Source: Chitinophaga polysaccharea
GTDB lineage: Bacteria; Bacteroidota; Bacteroidia; Chitinophagales; Chitinophagaceae
Direction: 5' to 3'
DNA: 64,000 nucleotides
Assembly: GCF_007829335.1 (NCBI RefSeq)
Contig: NZ_VIWO01000001.1
Span: forward strand, 1,921,153-1,985,152
In this document: piece by piece, positions 44,738 through 54,095 of the stretch
Numbering within the stretch: position 1 is the stretch's first letter
Layout of the letters: each line of letters starts with the position of its first letter
Translations under genes and position numbers: made by a program
Notes under the pieces: model-generated
What the model saw: only the letters and a program-made list of their open reading frames with translations
Told to the model about the DNA's origin: nothing
The model's database searches: none

Positions 44738-47122
44738 ATGAAAAAAATATTAGTTTGTCTTTTCTCCCTGGTAGCTATTTTCATTGGATTGCCAGTGATG
44801 GTTTCTGCGCAATTGGCAGTGGCAAAAGCCGGTGGTCAACAGGTATCATTCCCCACTAAATATCCCGCAGATTACGTCAATCCGTTTATAGGAGCCAGTA
44901 CCAATATTGCAAAGGCTGGAGCTGCGCATGGATTGGGAAAAACCTTTCCGGGAGCAGCAACTCCCTTTGGCATGGTGCAGGTAAGTCCCAACACCATTAC
45001 CGGCGGTGATAACGGTAGCGGCTATAGCTATGAGCATGAGTATATCGAGGGTTTTGCTTTTACGCAAATGAGTGGTATAGGATGGTATGGAGATCTGGGC
45101 AACCTGCTCACTACGCCAACAACAGGGCCGTTACAAATTATTGCTGGCCGGCATGCCTCACTGGGAAAAGGGTATCGCTCTCATTACGATAAGAAAAGCG
45201 AGACAGCAAATGCGGGTTTTTATGCTGCTTTTCTTACGGATTATGGTATTCGTGCGGAGGCAACAGCGGCGCCTCATAGCGGTATGCTACGGTTTACGTA
45301 TCCTGCCAGCCAGCAGTCACGCATACAGATGGATCTTGCCAGGAGAGTGGGAGGAACAGCCACAGAAGAGTTTATCAGGGTTAGTGGTAAAGATGCCATC
45401 AACGGCTGGATAAAGTGTACACCTGATGGTGGAGGCTGGGGCAATGGCGATGGCAAGGCCGATTATACTGTTTTCTATTATGTGAGATTTAGTAAACCAC
45501 TGAAAAATTATGGCGCATGGAGTGCAGCAATTCCAGGAAAACAATCACGTAAATTGGAAGATATCAGCAGCATACATTATGATTCGTTGGTGATGGGTGC
45601 TACTATTACCAGGCATTTCCAGGAGGAAAAAGGAAAGCATCTTGGCTTTTATACGGAGTTTGCTACAACGGAAGGCGAGGAGGTGTTGATGAAAGTAGGA
45701 ATATCTTTTGTGAGTATAGAGAATGCCCGGCAAAATCTGGAAAAGGAAATACCTGAATGGGATTTTAACCAGGTAAGAAAAAATGCCCGGGATCTGTGGA
45801 ATAAAGAGCTTTCAAAAATGAAAATAAGCGGCGGAACAGCAGATCAACGGACTATTTTCTATACCGCTCTTTACCATAGTATGATTGACCCCAGGAACAC
45901 CACCGATATCAACGGGCAGTATATGGGAGGAGATCACCGCGTGCATCAATCTGCACGATTTGTTAAACGGTCTGTTTTCAGTGGATGGGATGTTTTTAGA
46001 AGCGAGTTTCCCTTACAAACAATTTTGAATCCCACCGTAGTAAATGATATGATCAATTCCCTGGTAACACTGGCAGATGAAAGTAATGAGCAATACCTGG
46101 AACGATGGGAGTTCCTGAATGCCTATTCTGGCTGTATGATAGGTAACCCGGCAATTGTGGTGATCACTGATGCCTGGAATAAAGGAATAAGAAATTTTGA
46201 TCTGGCCAAAGCGTACCAATTTGCCAGGCATACAGAGGAAAAATTTGGCAATGGTGCAAGCGGTTTTAAAATTCCTTCAAACGATATTTCCGCTACATTG
46301 GAATATGCCTTTAGTGAATGGTGCATGGCCCAGTTGGCAGATTCCTTGAACAAGAAAGAGGATGCACTGAAATATCTCGAACTTTCTAAAAGTTATCTTC
46401 ATGTATTCGATACAGCAAAAGGTTGGTTCAGGCCAAGAAAGGAAGATGGTAGCTGGCGCCCCTGGCCAGCAGAGGGAAGACTAAAGCAGGATTATGGCAC
46501 GGTAGAAAGTAATCCGTATCAGCAGGGCTGGTTTATTCCGTTTGATGTGCCGGCGTTGGCAAACTTACTCGGCGGCCCTGATAAAATGGTGGCAGATCTG
46601 AATGATTTTTTTGAAAAGACACCTAAAAGTTTTACCTGGAATAATTATTATAATCATGCAAATGAACCCGTGCACCATGTTCCGTTCTTGTTTAACAAGT
46701 TAGGCGTACCCTGGCTAACCCAGAAGTGGGCCAGGATTGTTTGTGAAAATGCTTATAGCAATACAGTGGAAGGACTGGTGGGAAATGATGATGTAGGGCA
46801 AATGTCGGCCTGGTATGTTTTGGCGGCCAGCGGACTTTATACGGTTTGTCCCGGCGACAACCGATTTGAGATATGTAGCCCTGTTTTCGACGAGATAATC
46901 ATCAATGGAGGGAAAAGCGCCTATGCACCTGGAAAACCTTTCAGGATCGTTGCCAGGAACAATTCTCCGGCAAATAAATATATCCAGTCGGCAAAGCTAA
47001 ATGGACATGTTTACAATAAATGCTGGTTAACCTACCAGGATATTATTGCCGGCGGAGAACTGGAGCTTGAAATGGGTAGCCAGCCGATGAAAACCTGGGG
47101 AGTTGAAGAGACTAATAGGTAA
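44738..47122 (+). CDS. GH92 family alpha-mannosidase
   Basis: 794 residues from the ATG at 44738, giving a clean signal peptide (MKKILVCLFSLVAIFIGLP..SAQ). Full GH92 layout: N-terminal beta-sandwich with YVNPFIGAST and FPGAATPFGMVQVSPNT, helical linker, then catalytic domain with FSGWDVFRSEFPLQT, NEPVHHVPFLFNKLG (the Ca2+/His segment intact), GNDDVGQMSAWYVLAASGLY (catalytic Asp pair) and FEICSPVF. Ca2+-dependent exo-alpha-mannosidase acting on N-glycans or mannans after secretion. It is more canonical than the GH92 at 40626, with which it shares PUL 1; two enzymes with different linkage specificity is a common pattern. Confidence 0.95.
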   Translation: MKKILVCLFSLVAIFIGLPVMVSAQLAVAKAGGQQVSFPTKYPADYVNPFIGASTNIAKAGAAHGLGKTFPGAATPFGMVQVSPNTITGGDNGSGYSYEHEYIEGFAFTQMSGIGWYGDLGNLLTTPTTGPLQIIAGRHASLGKGYRSHYDKKSETANAGFYAAFLTDYGIRAEATAAPHSGMLRFTYPASQQSRIQMDLARRVGGTATEEFIRVSGKDAINGWIKCTPDGGGWGNGDGKADYTVFYYVRFSKPLKNYGAWSAAIPGKQSRKLEDISSIHYDSLVMGATITRHFQEEKGKHLGFYTEFATTEGEEVLMKVGISFVSIENARQNLEKEIPEWDFNQVRKNARDLWNKELSKMKISGGTADQRTIFYTALYHSMIDPRNTTDINGQYMGGDHRVHQSARFVKRSVFSGWDVFRSEFPLQTILNPTVVNDMINSLVTLADESNEQYLERWEFLNAYSGCMIGNPAIVVITDAWNKGIRNFDLAKAYQFARHTEEKFGNGASGFKIPSNDISATLEYAFSEWCMAQLADSLNKKEDALKYLELSKSYLHVFDTAKGWFRPRKEDGSWRPWPAEGRLKQDYGTVESNPYQQGWFIPFDVPALANLLGGPDKMVADLNDFFEKTPKSFTWNNYYNHANEPVHHVPFLFNKLGVPWLTQKWARIVCENAYSNTVEGLVGNDDVGQMSAWYVLAASGLYTVCPGDNRFEICSPVFDEIIINGGKSAYAPGKPFRIVARNNSPANKYIQSAKLNGHVYNKCWLTYQDIIAGGELELEMGSQPMKTWGVEETNR

Positions 47123-47138
47123 AGGGAGGTATAAAAGC

Positions 47139-47202
47139 AAAAAAGTCACACCTTTTTGAGATGAGACTTTTATTTGCGGGGTGGAGGGGACAATGTTCGA
47201 AC
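47139..47202. repeat. Terminator plus tRNA-3'-end-like sequence, copy 2
   Basis: The first 41 bases repeat 32633-32673 (37/41). The last 28 bases (47175-47202) share the pattern TGCGG-N7-GGGACAA-N2-TTCGAAC with 62774-62801. It therefore links the other two copies. Read on the minus strand it resembles T-loop, T-stem and acceptor 3' strand of a tRNA followed by a terminator. It marks the junction between PUL 1 and PUL 2 and is directly followed by a decayed mobile-element gene. Confidence 0.55.
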
Positions 47203-47708
47203 TTATTTGTGGTAGATCTGGAGAAAATTTCCTTGTTGGATCACCAGAAGCAAACTTAAAAAATATCATTGACGGAGTTATCATTGAGGGGGCAGCAGAT
47301 ACTTGCACAGCAACCAGGAATATCCTATGCGCAAGCTTTAGCACAAGTACAACGGTTAAAAGAGATTTCGAAGGTAAAGCAATCACAAAAAAAGAGCAGG
47401 TCGAATTCTTAAAAACCTACGCGTCGGAAAAAAATCTTTCGATAAAGCAAGCCCCAAACGAATCCCAATATCTTGCCAGTGTTAAAACAACCGTTTGTTA
47501 TATCTGACGATGCAGTTGATCTGGCCGATGTTAAAAAATTATTGGTATAAAATGGTTTTGAAAATATATTAAGGAATGGACTTCCTACCAACAATTATTA
47601 CAATAAAGAGTTAGGATTGATTCTCGAAGATGTACATGATGAAAACGTTATCGTGAAATCCAATACACTTTTTTTATTGATACGGTATTCTATACAGCCT
47701 TTCAATAG
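47203..47708 (+). pseudogene. Remnant of a mobile-element polyvalent-protein kinase-like gene
   Basis: No intact frame. In one frame (to 47507) a stretch with EQVEFLKTYASEKNLSI resembles the start of the putative polyvalent kinase domain. From about 47455 homology moves to another frame: LPVLKQPFVISDDAVDLADVKKLL, split by an in-frame TAA, then NGFENILRNGLP, YYNKELGLILEDVHDENVIV and, after a 1-base shift at the T-run near 47672, FFIDTVFYTAF. 'LEDVHDENV' matches the kinase-like catalytic loop (H-D-x-N). The N-lobe is missing. Such domains sit in large polyvalent proteins of conjugative elements and phages. Family call is by motif recall. Confidence 0.6.
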
Positions 47709-48373
47709 CGTATAGATTAGAGGTACGCAATTTTTCAGGTAGACTTAACCGAATACTCGCATCATATGGCAACAGAGAGGTAATACGCAGATATTTGAGA
47801 TGGCTGTACAGCAAAAGATGGCTATAGAAAGCCGCGAATAAAATAGGTACCTTTTGTACTTATTCAATCATGATGATCTGGATTGATCTGATGTATATGC
47901 TATTAAATTAAATGTATTAAGAAGTGTATGGCAGCAAACTTTCTGTGCTTGGCAGTTGAGAAATTGAGAGCTACGTTTTCTTTTTTTGCTAAACGAAAAT
48001 AGTATCAATATATGCTAATTAAAGGGTTATTTATTTATGGTAAAAGATGTAGGTTTAGGTTTAGAGTAGCCTGTTATGAAGGATGTAATATAATAATGAT
48101 GTGAGTTGGCTCCAGGTGAACCAGTTATTCTGGTATGATTTATATTTTTTATTTATAGCTGATTACTTATTCTAATTCCCGGATGCAGCATTTGAGTTTA
48201 CCATATTTAATAAAGTTAATTTCAGAGGAAAAGGCATTCGACGAATTGATACATACTATTATCCCAGATTATTATCTTATGAAAGTTCAATCGATTACAC
48301 CTATTTATTTCCATCATCCAAATACAAGGTCAACTTTTTTTAAGTACGTTTGTGAGACGTTGAAGAAATAACT
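47709..48373. other. AT-rich region between the remnant and the PUL 2 sigma gene
   Basis: About 660 bases. A 62-codon frame at 48183-48371 (MQHLSLPYLIKLISEEKAF...) overlaps nothing and ends two bases before the sigma start, but I do not recognise it and its composition is that of random AT-rich DNA. It might be a short upstream peptide. Otherwise nothing is visible; the promoter of the PUL 2 sigma gene should be here. Confidence 0.4.
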
Positions 48374-48988
48374 TTGCAGGAATATTACTATTGTTATAAT
48401 AATGAGGTAGAACTCCTCCAAGCCCTTAAATCAGGGGACGGTACAGCAGTTAAAGCCGTATTCAGTAAATATTTCCGCCCTTTGTGCCAATATGCTGAAA
48501 AACTAACCGGTCGCTTGGAATCTGCCGAAGATATCGTAGCAGATACTTTTGTAAAGCTCTGGCATCGCAGGGAGCAATTTGAAAGTCTGGAGAACGTACG
48601 GCATTTTCTTTATCGTGTGGCCCGCAATGCAGCTTTGAATGAGCTTAGAAATGAAGGCCGGCATCAGGCTACACATACAGAGCTAGGTAATCTTTACCAG
48701 GAAGCTCATTTTTCGGCAGAAGATCTCGAAGAAGAGGAGATCAGGGCAGAGCTGCTGGCGGAGATTTATCAGGAAGTGGAAAATCTCCCAGATAAATGCC
48801 GTGAAATTTTCAAATTGTTATTTTTTAATGGATTGTCGACCGAAGAAGTATCCATCCAACTGGGTATTATGCCTCAAACGGTGCGGAACCAGAAATCCAG
48901 GGCCATCCAACTATTGCGTGCCCAGCTATTGAAAAAAGGCCATTTGTTGGCGGCATGGTCTTTACTTTTCCTCCTGCCTCATTCCTAA
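48374..48988 (+). CDS. ECF RNA polymerase sigma factor (FecI-like), PUL 2
   Basis: 204 residues. Region 2 (~30-95; ESAEDIVADTFVKLWHRREQF, NVRHFLYRVARNAALNELR) and region 4 (~135-190; CREIFKLLFFNGLSTEEVSIQLGIMPQTVRNQKSRAI, split by short gaps) are clear. The start is TTG at 48374; no Met codon occurs before region 2, so, as in PUL 1, the sigma gene uses TTG. The C-terminus is a hydrophobic tail (LLAAWSLLFLLP) that may hold the protein near the membrane. It is followed by FecR, SusC and SusD genes. Confidence 0.9.
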   Translation: MQEYYYCYNNEVELLQALKSGDGTAVKAVFSKYFRPLCQYAEKLTGRLESAEDIVADTFVKLWHRREQFESLENVRHFLYRVARNAALNELRNEGRHQATHTELGNLYQEAHFSAEDLEEEEIRAELLAEIYQEVENLPDKCREIFKLLFFNGLSTEEVSIQLGIMPQTVRNQKSRAIQLLRAQLLKKGHLLAAWSLLFLLPHS

Positions 48989-49068
48989 GTGTCAAATTTT
49001 TTTATTTTCTTTTGGTTGAAATGCCAACTTCGGGGTAACTGGTTGATATAATTCAATTTTTGTACGTT

Positions 49069-50310
49069 ATGAACATGCCCCTTCACCGCATTACTGAACT
49101 GATTCTTAAATACCACCGCCATACTTTGGTACCGGAGGAGCAGGAAGAGTTACAGCAGTGGCTGGCGGGTTCGGAAAGGCGGCAGCAATTGTTCATAGAG
49201 CTGACAGATATAAAGTGGTTGAAAGAACAACTGGAGCAACAGGATAAATATTCGGAGCAAAAGATATGGAGTAAATTCGAAGCACTTGTACCGGAAGTCC
49301 TTACAAGTATTCCCGAACCGTCAATACCTCTGACTAAAGTGCGGTTATTGCAACGCATCGGGCTGCGTTGGGCTGCTGCAGCCGCAATTTTCGTGTTACT
49401 AGGAGCCGGAATGCTTGTATATACAAGGCTACATAAAACAACCGCCAATTTGGCGATACCCCAAGTGGCTCATAATATCCTGCCTGGCGGTAACAAGGCT
49501 GTCCTGACCTTGAACAGTGGCCAGCAAATCATCCTGGACAGCGCCCCCAAAGGCCAGTTAACGATTCAGGGTACCTCCCAGGTCAGTAAAACTGATAACG
49601 GAAAGCTAAGCTATGCTGCAATCGGGCCGGCAACAGGAACGGCAGTCCTATACAATACCTTGTCTACCCCCCGTGGGGGGCAATACCAGGTAACACTGCC
49701 GGATGGTACTTCGGTTTGGCTTAATTCAGCTTCATCTATTACGTTCCCAACGACCTTTAGCGAAAATGAACGATTGGTAAAAATAACCGGGGAAGCCTAT
49801 TTTGAAGTAGCACATATCATTTCCCAAAAAACATTTGAAAAAGTGCCTTTTGTTGTAGAAGCTGGCGGCACTAAAGTCACCGTATTGGGAACTCATTTTA
49901 ATGTAAATGCCTATACCGATGAAGATGCAGTAAAAACCACGTTGATAGCAGGTGCTGTTAAAGTGAGCAGTGGTAACATTTCAAAGATGATCAGGCCGGG
50001 AGAACAATCCCGTCTAAACGGCAAAACAAATAGCTATGAAATAATTCATCCTGACCTGGAAGATGTACTAGCCTGGAAAAATGGAAAATTTTCATTCAGG
50101 AACACCGACGTCAGAGCCATTATGCGCCAGATATCCCGTTGGTATGATGTGGATATTCGCTATAAAGGCAACTTATCAGGAATTTTCTTTTCCGGCGGTA
50201 TATCAAGAAAGGATAATATAGACAAACTGCTGGAACTATTGGAGTTGGATGGACGGATACGGTGCGATATTAAAGGCAGGGAACTTACCGTAATGCCAAA
50301 TGAGCAATAG
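49069..50310 (+). CDS. FecR-family anti-sigma factor, PUL 2
   Basis: 413 residues from the ATG at 49069 (another Met two codons later; a TTG at 49060 is less likely). Cytosolic part 1-~100 (ITELILKYHRHTLVPEEQEELQQW), one membrane helix (~101-120, AAAAAIFVLLGAGMLVYT), FecR domain (~200-300; YQVTLPDGTSVWLNSASSI, GEAYFEVAH) and DUF4974-type C-terminus (~335-412; VRAIMRQISRWYDVDIRYKG). Partner of the sigma factor encoded 80 bp upstream and of the STN-type SusC downstream. Confidence 0.93.
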   Translation: MNMPLHRITELILKYHRHTLVPEEQEELQQWLAGSERRQQLFIELTDIKWLKEQLEQQDKYSEQKIWSKFEALVPEVLTSIPEPSIPLTKVRLLQRIGLRWAAAAAIFVLLGAGMLVYTRLHKTTANLAIPQVAHNILPGGNKAVLTLNSGQQIILDSAPKGQLTIQGTSQVSKTDNGKLSYAAIGPATGTAVLYNTLSTPRGGQYQVTLPDGTSVWLNSASSITFPTTFSENERLVKITGEAYFEVAHIISQKTFEKVPFVVEAGGTKVTVLGTHFNVNAYTDEDAVKTTLIAGAVKVSSGNISKMIRPGEQSRLNGKTNSYEIIHPDLEDVLAWKNGKFSFRNTDVRAIMRQISRWYDVDIRYKGNLSGIFFSGGISRKDNIDKLLELLELDGRIRCDIKGRELTVMPNEQ

Positions 50311-50522
50311 AAGCTGCGTGAAAAGATAACCAAAAAAAGCAGACCTGTAATCAAATAATTAACGAGAATGTCAGTACAGCTGATTAGCTGGATTAGTGCT
50401 ATTCGTGGTTACCGCGAATGCTAAAGAATTCCTTAGAACAGTAACCAATTTATTAACCAAAATTAAAGCTGCCCATGCCAGTTAAAAGTAAGTAATAGCA
50501 AAACGCGTCGCTAAAATAAAAA
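50311..50522. other. Intergenic region, FecR to SusC of PUL 2
   Basis: With the structured leader that follows, this makes a ~308-bp gap. The 212 bases contain no gene and no clear promoter box. Confidence 0.5.
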
Positions 50523-50618
50523 GAGAATCCTGCGGGGGCAAGATTCTCCGAAATTTTGGCTACTGCTGATTCCTTTTCTGTTAAAAAAACGCTTAGTAAT
50601 CCAAAACTTTACAAAAGT
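50523..50618 (+). promoter_or_regulatory. Structured 5' leader of the PUL 2 SusC gene
   Basis: A 7-bp hairpin (GAGAATC / GATTCTC, 12-base loop) followed by CGAAATTTTGGCT, then CTTTACAAAAGT-ATG. Stem sequence differs from the PUL 1 leader but position (96-103 bp before ATG), trailing TTTTGGCT and the ACAAAAGT-ATG start context are shared, which suggests a conserved control element. Confidence 0.5.
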
Positions 50619-53600
50619 ATGAATAATAATTTTAATGGTAATGCTTTCCGGCCAGGAAGGTATTTGTCAGCCAAATTGCTGCTTTTTATGAAATTAACTA
50701 CATTTTTTCTCGTAGTGGCCTTCTTACATGTAAGTGCAAAAACTTTTTCCCAGAAAGTTTCTATCTCCGGCAAAAAACTGCCGCTTGAAAAAATTTTTGA
50801 TATAGTAAAAAAACAAACAGGATATGATGTGCTTTATAACCCGGAGTTGCTTAAAGAAACCAAGCCTGTTTCTATATCTATAAAAGATATTGACCTGCAG
50901 TCAGCATTGAATCTTTGCCTGAAAGATCAACCAGTAGGTTTCTATATCCGGTATAATACTGTTGTTGTTACCTCTAAATTAAATCCGACCACCTCTTCTC
51001 CGGAAATTGATAGCGAAATAGGGAAGCCGATTCCATTGCAGGTTAAAATACAGGGTAGAGTATCTTCTGAAAAGGGAGAGCTATTGCCTGGCGTTACAAT
51101 AGTGGTAAAGGGAACACATAATGGAACCACAACGAATGACAAAGGGGATTTTACTGTTGATGCTAATCCCGGTGATGTACTCGTCTTTTCAATTGTAGGG
51201 TACACGTCACAAGAAATAATTGTTGGCAACCAAACAAGTATAAATGTCGTGTTGAAAATGTCTGTAAATGAGGTGGAACAGGTAGTTGTTATCGGTTATG
51301 GAACGCAGCGGAAAGCAAGTTTAACCGCAGCTATTTCAACAATATCTTCCGATGAGATAAAGTTAATACCATCATCAAATCTTTCAAATGTACTGCAAGG
51401 CCGTTTATCAGGTACCTATGTAAGATCAACAACAGGAACTCCCGGTATAGCTTCCGATATTAAAATAAGAGCCAATACATCTTTTAATAACACGCCGGTA
51501 ATCTATGTTATCGATGGAGTGGTAAGAGATGCTACAAGTTTTAATGCCTTATCGCCTAATGAGGTTGCCGAAATCACGGTGTTAAAAGACGCTGCTTCTG
51601 CTGCTATATATGGTTCCCGTTCATCAGGGGGCGCTATTTTAGTTACTACAAAAAGCGGAAGGTCAGGGAAACCCGTTATAGAATTTAGTACAGTTGCCAG
51701 TACCAGCCATTTTGCAAACCTTCCACAGCTTAGTGACATGAGCTATAATCTGAAAATGCAGCGGGAGAATTTAGGAAGATCACTTTCTGATGAAGAAGTT
51801 TCCTGGGTGATGAAAAACAATCCCGACGGGATGGAATATTTTAATTCAGCTTATTCAACGCCAAACAATCAAAATTATGCTTTAAGCATATCCGGAGGAA
51901 CTGATATGGTTAAGTATTTCATTGGTGGGTCCTATTTTAATGAAAAAGGCGCATTACCACAGGTAGGTTATAAAAAGTATAACCTACGGGGAAATATCCA
52001 GGTCAAATTAACCAGGGATTTGTCGGTAGGTCTAAACTTAAGCAATAGCTATGGTCTAAGAAGCAGGTTTAGCTCTAATTGGTATGGTAACAGTGCCAAT
52101 CTGAATACCTACTATTTTATGTATGCAGCAGATCCTTTTTTTCTACCTTATATTGATGGGAAAGCAGTTGACCCACAAGGGAATCCTAATATTACCGAAT
52201 TGATGAAAAACAGCGGATATTGGAATAACCCAAATCAACAAATAGATGTATTGCCCAGTCTGGAGTATAAAATACCATTTGTTAAAGGTTTAAAAGCAAG
52301 AGTATCTTATTCAAAAAATATTGACAATAATTTTATTAAAGTTTTTGGAAAGCAATCAACCCAGTATATTTTCAAAAAGACTGGCCCCAATAGCTTAATT
52401 CCAACAAATGAAGTGCTATCAACGGTAAAGAATCCTGAACCCAGCCAGGAATATGTTGGAAATGAATACTCCAAATCAAATGCCTACCAATTTAATACAC
52501 AATTAACCTATGAAGGTCGTTTCGGGAAACATCGCATAGATGCCATTGCCGCTTATGAACAATATGAATTTTCTTCTAACTATTTCAATGGATATCGTTA
52601 TACATTCCCTCTTTACGCTACCGATCAGTACTTTGCCACCAGTGGAGATAGCAAAAACTGGAAAACTACAGGAAGCGAAGGACAGGATGGCAGATTATCC
52701 TATATAGGCAGAATTAACTATGACTACGACAATAAATACTTACTGTCCGCTTCATTGAGAGCTGATGGCTCCATAAAATTTTCGCCCGCCAAAAGATGGG
52801 GGTATTTCCCCTCAGTGTCTGCAGGATGGGTAATATCGAATGAGAATTTCTTTAAGTCATTAAATGCTAATAGAATTGTCGATCTTTTTAAACTGCGGGC
52901 ATCACTGGCATCAACAGGAAACGATGCAATAGGTGGCTGGCAGTGGTTGGAACAGTTTAATTTGTCGGGCAGTTCTTTTTACCGCGGTGGTGGCGGCGGA
53001 ATTACGGCTCCTTTATTGACTTATGGAGGAACACCCAATCCCAAACTGACCTGGGAAAAATCTAATACTTATAATATAGGATTTGATGCCCGATTTGTTC
53101 AAAACTTATCGCTAACGGTTGAATACTGGTTAAGACGAACTTACGACATCCTGGGCAATCGTATTTTAGCAATACCAAGTGAGTTTGGAGCATCATTGCC
53201 TGCTGAGAATTACGGAAAGGTGAATGGACATGGTTTTGAAATAGAATTGGGGTATGCGAATAAACTTGGTAAAAATTTTTCTTACAATATAAGAGGGAAT
53301 TTTTCTTACGCAACAACGAATGTGATAAAATGGGATGTGGCAGGGGGTACCCAGGAAGTTAATAATCCGATTGGGAAAACATTATCGTATTTCACGGGCC
53401 TGAAGTCATTAGGCGTTTTGCGTACACAGGCTGACCTGGATAAATTACCTGCAGGGTATACTATAAACGGCGCAAAACCCGAATTAGGCATGCTCAATTT
53501 TGCTGATATTGACGGCCCCGGTAAAGATGGCAAACCCGATGGTAAGATTGATTCATATGACAATGTGATATTAGGGAAGTATAATGGGGCGGGTAATGCG

Positions 53601-54068
53601 CCATTTTCTTATGGTCTAAACGTGGATTTATCATTCAAAGGTTTTAATGTAGGTTTCAGCCTTGCAGGGTTGGGCGGATTTAAAACAGTATATACTGATT
53701 ATTATGGGCGACAACTAGATAAGACACAGCGCTTTTCCTCCTTCTATAATGACTCATGGTCAACCGATAATCCAAATGGCAAGGCTCCAAAATTATATGG
53801 GTTTGGAGATGCCAGGCAGACTTACCAGCCACAGTCTACCTACAATACTTTTGATGGCAGCTTCTTACGTTTAAAATATATTAACATCGGATATGGGATA
53901 CCCGAAATTATTACAAATAAGGTGGGGTTGAGCAATATAAGGCTCTTTCTTTCAGGCACGAATTTGCTGACACTATCCAGGTTCAAATATTATGATCCTG
54001 AAATAGCTGGTTTCAGCGCCTATCCGCTCATGAAGACGTATTCTTTCGGTGTTGATGTGAAATTTTGA
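50619..54068 (+). CDS. SusC/RagA TonB-dependent receptor with STN signalling domain, PUL 2
   Basis: 1149 residues from the ATG at 50619, chosen over a TTG at 50556 because its context (ACAAAAGTATG) is identical to that of the PUL 1 SusC start. Signal region ~24-46 (LTTFFLVVAFLHVSA), STN domain (~48-118; SISGKKLPLEKIFDIVKKQTG), carboxypeptidase-regulatory-like domain (~145-220), plug from ~222 (VVVIGYGTQRKASLTAAI, TPVIYVIDGVVRD, SAAIYGSRSSGGAILVTTK) and barrel ending YSFGVDVKF. By eye its codons are more AT-rich than those of genes before 31 kb, in line with later acquisition. Works with SusD at 54096. Confidence 0.96.
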   Translation: MNNNFNGNAFRPGRYLSAKLLLFMKLTTFFLVVAFLHVSAKTFSQKVSISGKKLPLEKIFDIVKKQTGYDVLYNPELLKETKPVSISIKDIDLQSALNLCLKDQPVGFYIRYNTVVVTSKLNPTTSSPEIDSEIGKPIPLQVKIQGRVSSEKGELLPGVTIVVKGTHNGTTTNDKGDFTVDANPGDVLVFSIVGYTSQEIIVGNQTSINVVLKMSVNEVEQVVVIGYGTQRKASLTAAISTISSDEIKLIPSSNLSNVLQGRLSGTYVRSTTGTPGIASDIKIRANTSFNNTPVIYVIDGVVRDATSFNALSPNEVAEITVLKDAASAAIYGSRSSGGAILVTTKSGRSGKPVIEFSTVASTSHFANLPQLSDMSYNLKMQRENLGRSLSDEEVSWVMKNNPDGMEYFNSAYSTPNNQNYALSISGGTDMVKYFIGGSYFNEKGALPQVGYKKYNLRGNIQVKLTRDLSVGLNLSNSYGLRSRFSSNWYGNSANLNTYYFMYAADPFFLPYIDGKAVDPQGNPNITELMKNSGYWNNPNQQIDVLPSLEYKIPFVKGLKARVSYSKNIDNNFIKVFGKQSTQYIFKKTGPNSLIPTNEVLSTVKNPEPSQEYVGNEYSKSNAYQFNTQLTYEGRFGKHRIDAIAAYEQYEFSSNYFNGYRYTFPLYATDQYFATSGDSKNWKTTGSEGQDGRLSYIGRINYDYDNKYLLSASLRADGSIKFSPAKRWGYFPSVSAGWVISNENFFKSLNANRIVDLFKLRASLASTGNDAIGGWQWLEQFNLSGSSFYRGGGGGITAPLLTYGGTPNPKLTWEKSNTYNIGFDARFVQNLSLTVEYWLRRTYDILGNRILAIPSEFGASLPAENYGKVNGHGFEIELGYANKLGKNFSYNIRGNFSYATTNVIKWDVAGGTQEVNNPIGKTLSYFTGLKSLGVLRTQADLDKLPAGYTINGAKPELGMLNFADIDGPGKDGKPDGKIDSYDNVILGKYNGAGNAPFSYGLNVDLSFKGFNVGFSLAGLGGFKTVYTDYYGRQLDKTQRFSSFYNDSWSTDNPNGKAPKLYGFGDARQTYQPQSTYNTFDGSFLRLKYINIGYGIPEIITNKVGLSNIRLFLSGTNLLTLSRFKYYDPEIAGFSAYPLMKTYSFGVDVKF

Positions 54069-54095
54069 TTTTTTGTATCTTTTATTATTTATGCA

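Noticed and set aside
48183..48371. 62-codon frame just before the PUL 2 sigma gene
   Set aside because: AT-rich chance frame is likely; not recognised and no start context. Mentioned in the region entry only.
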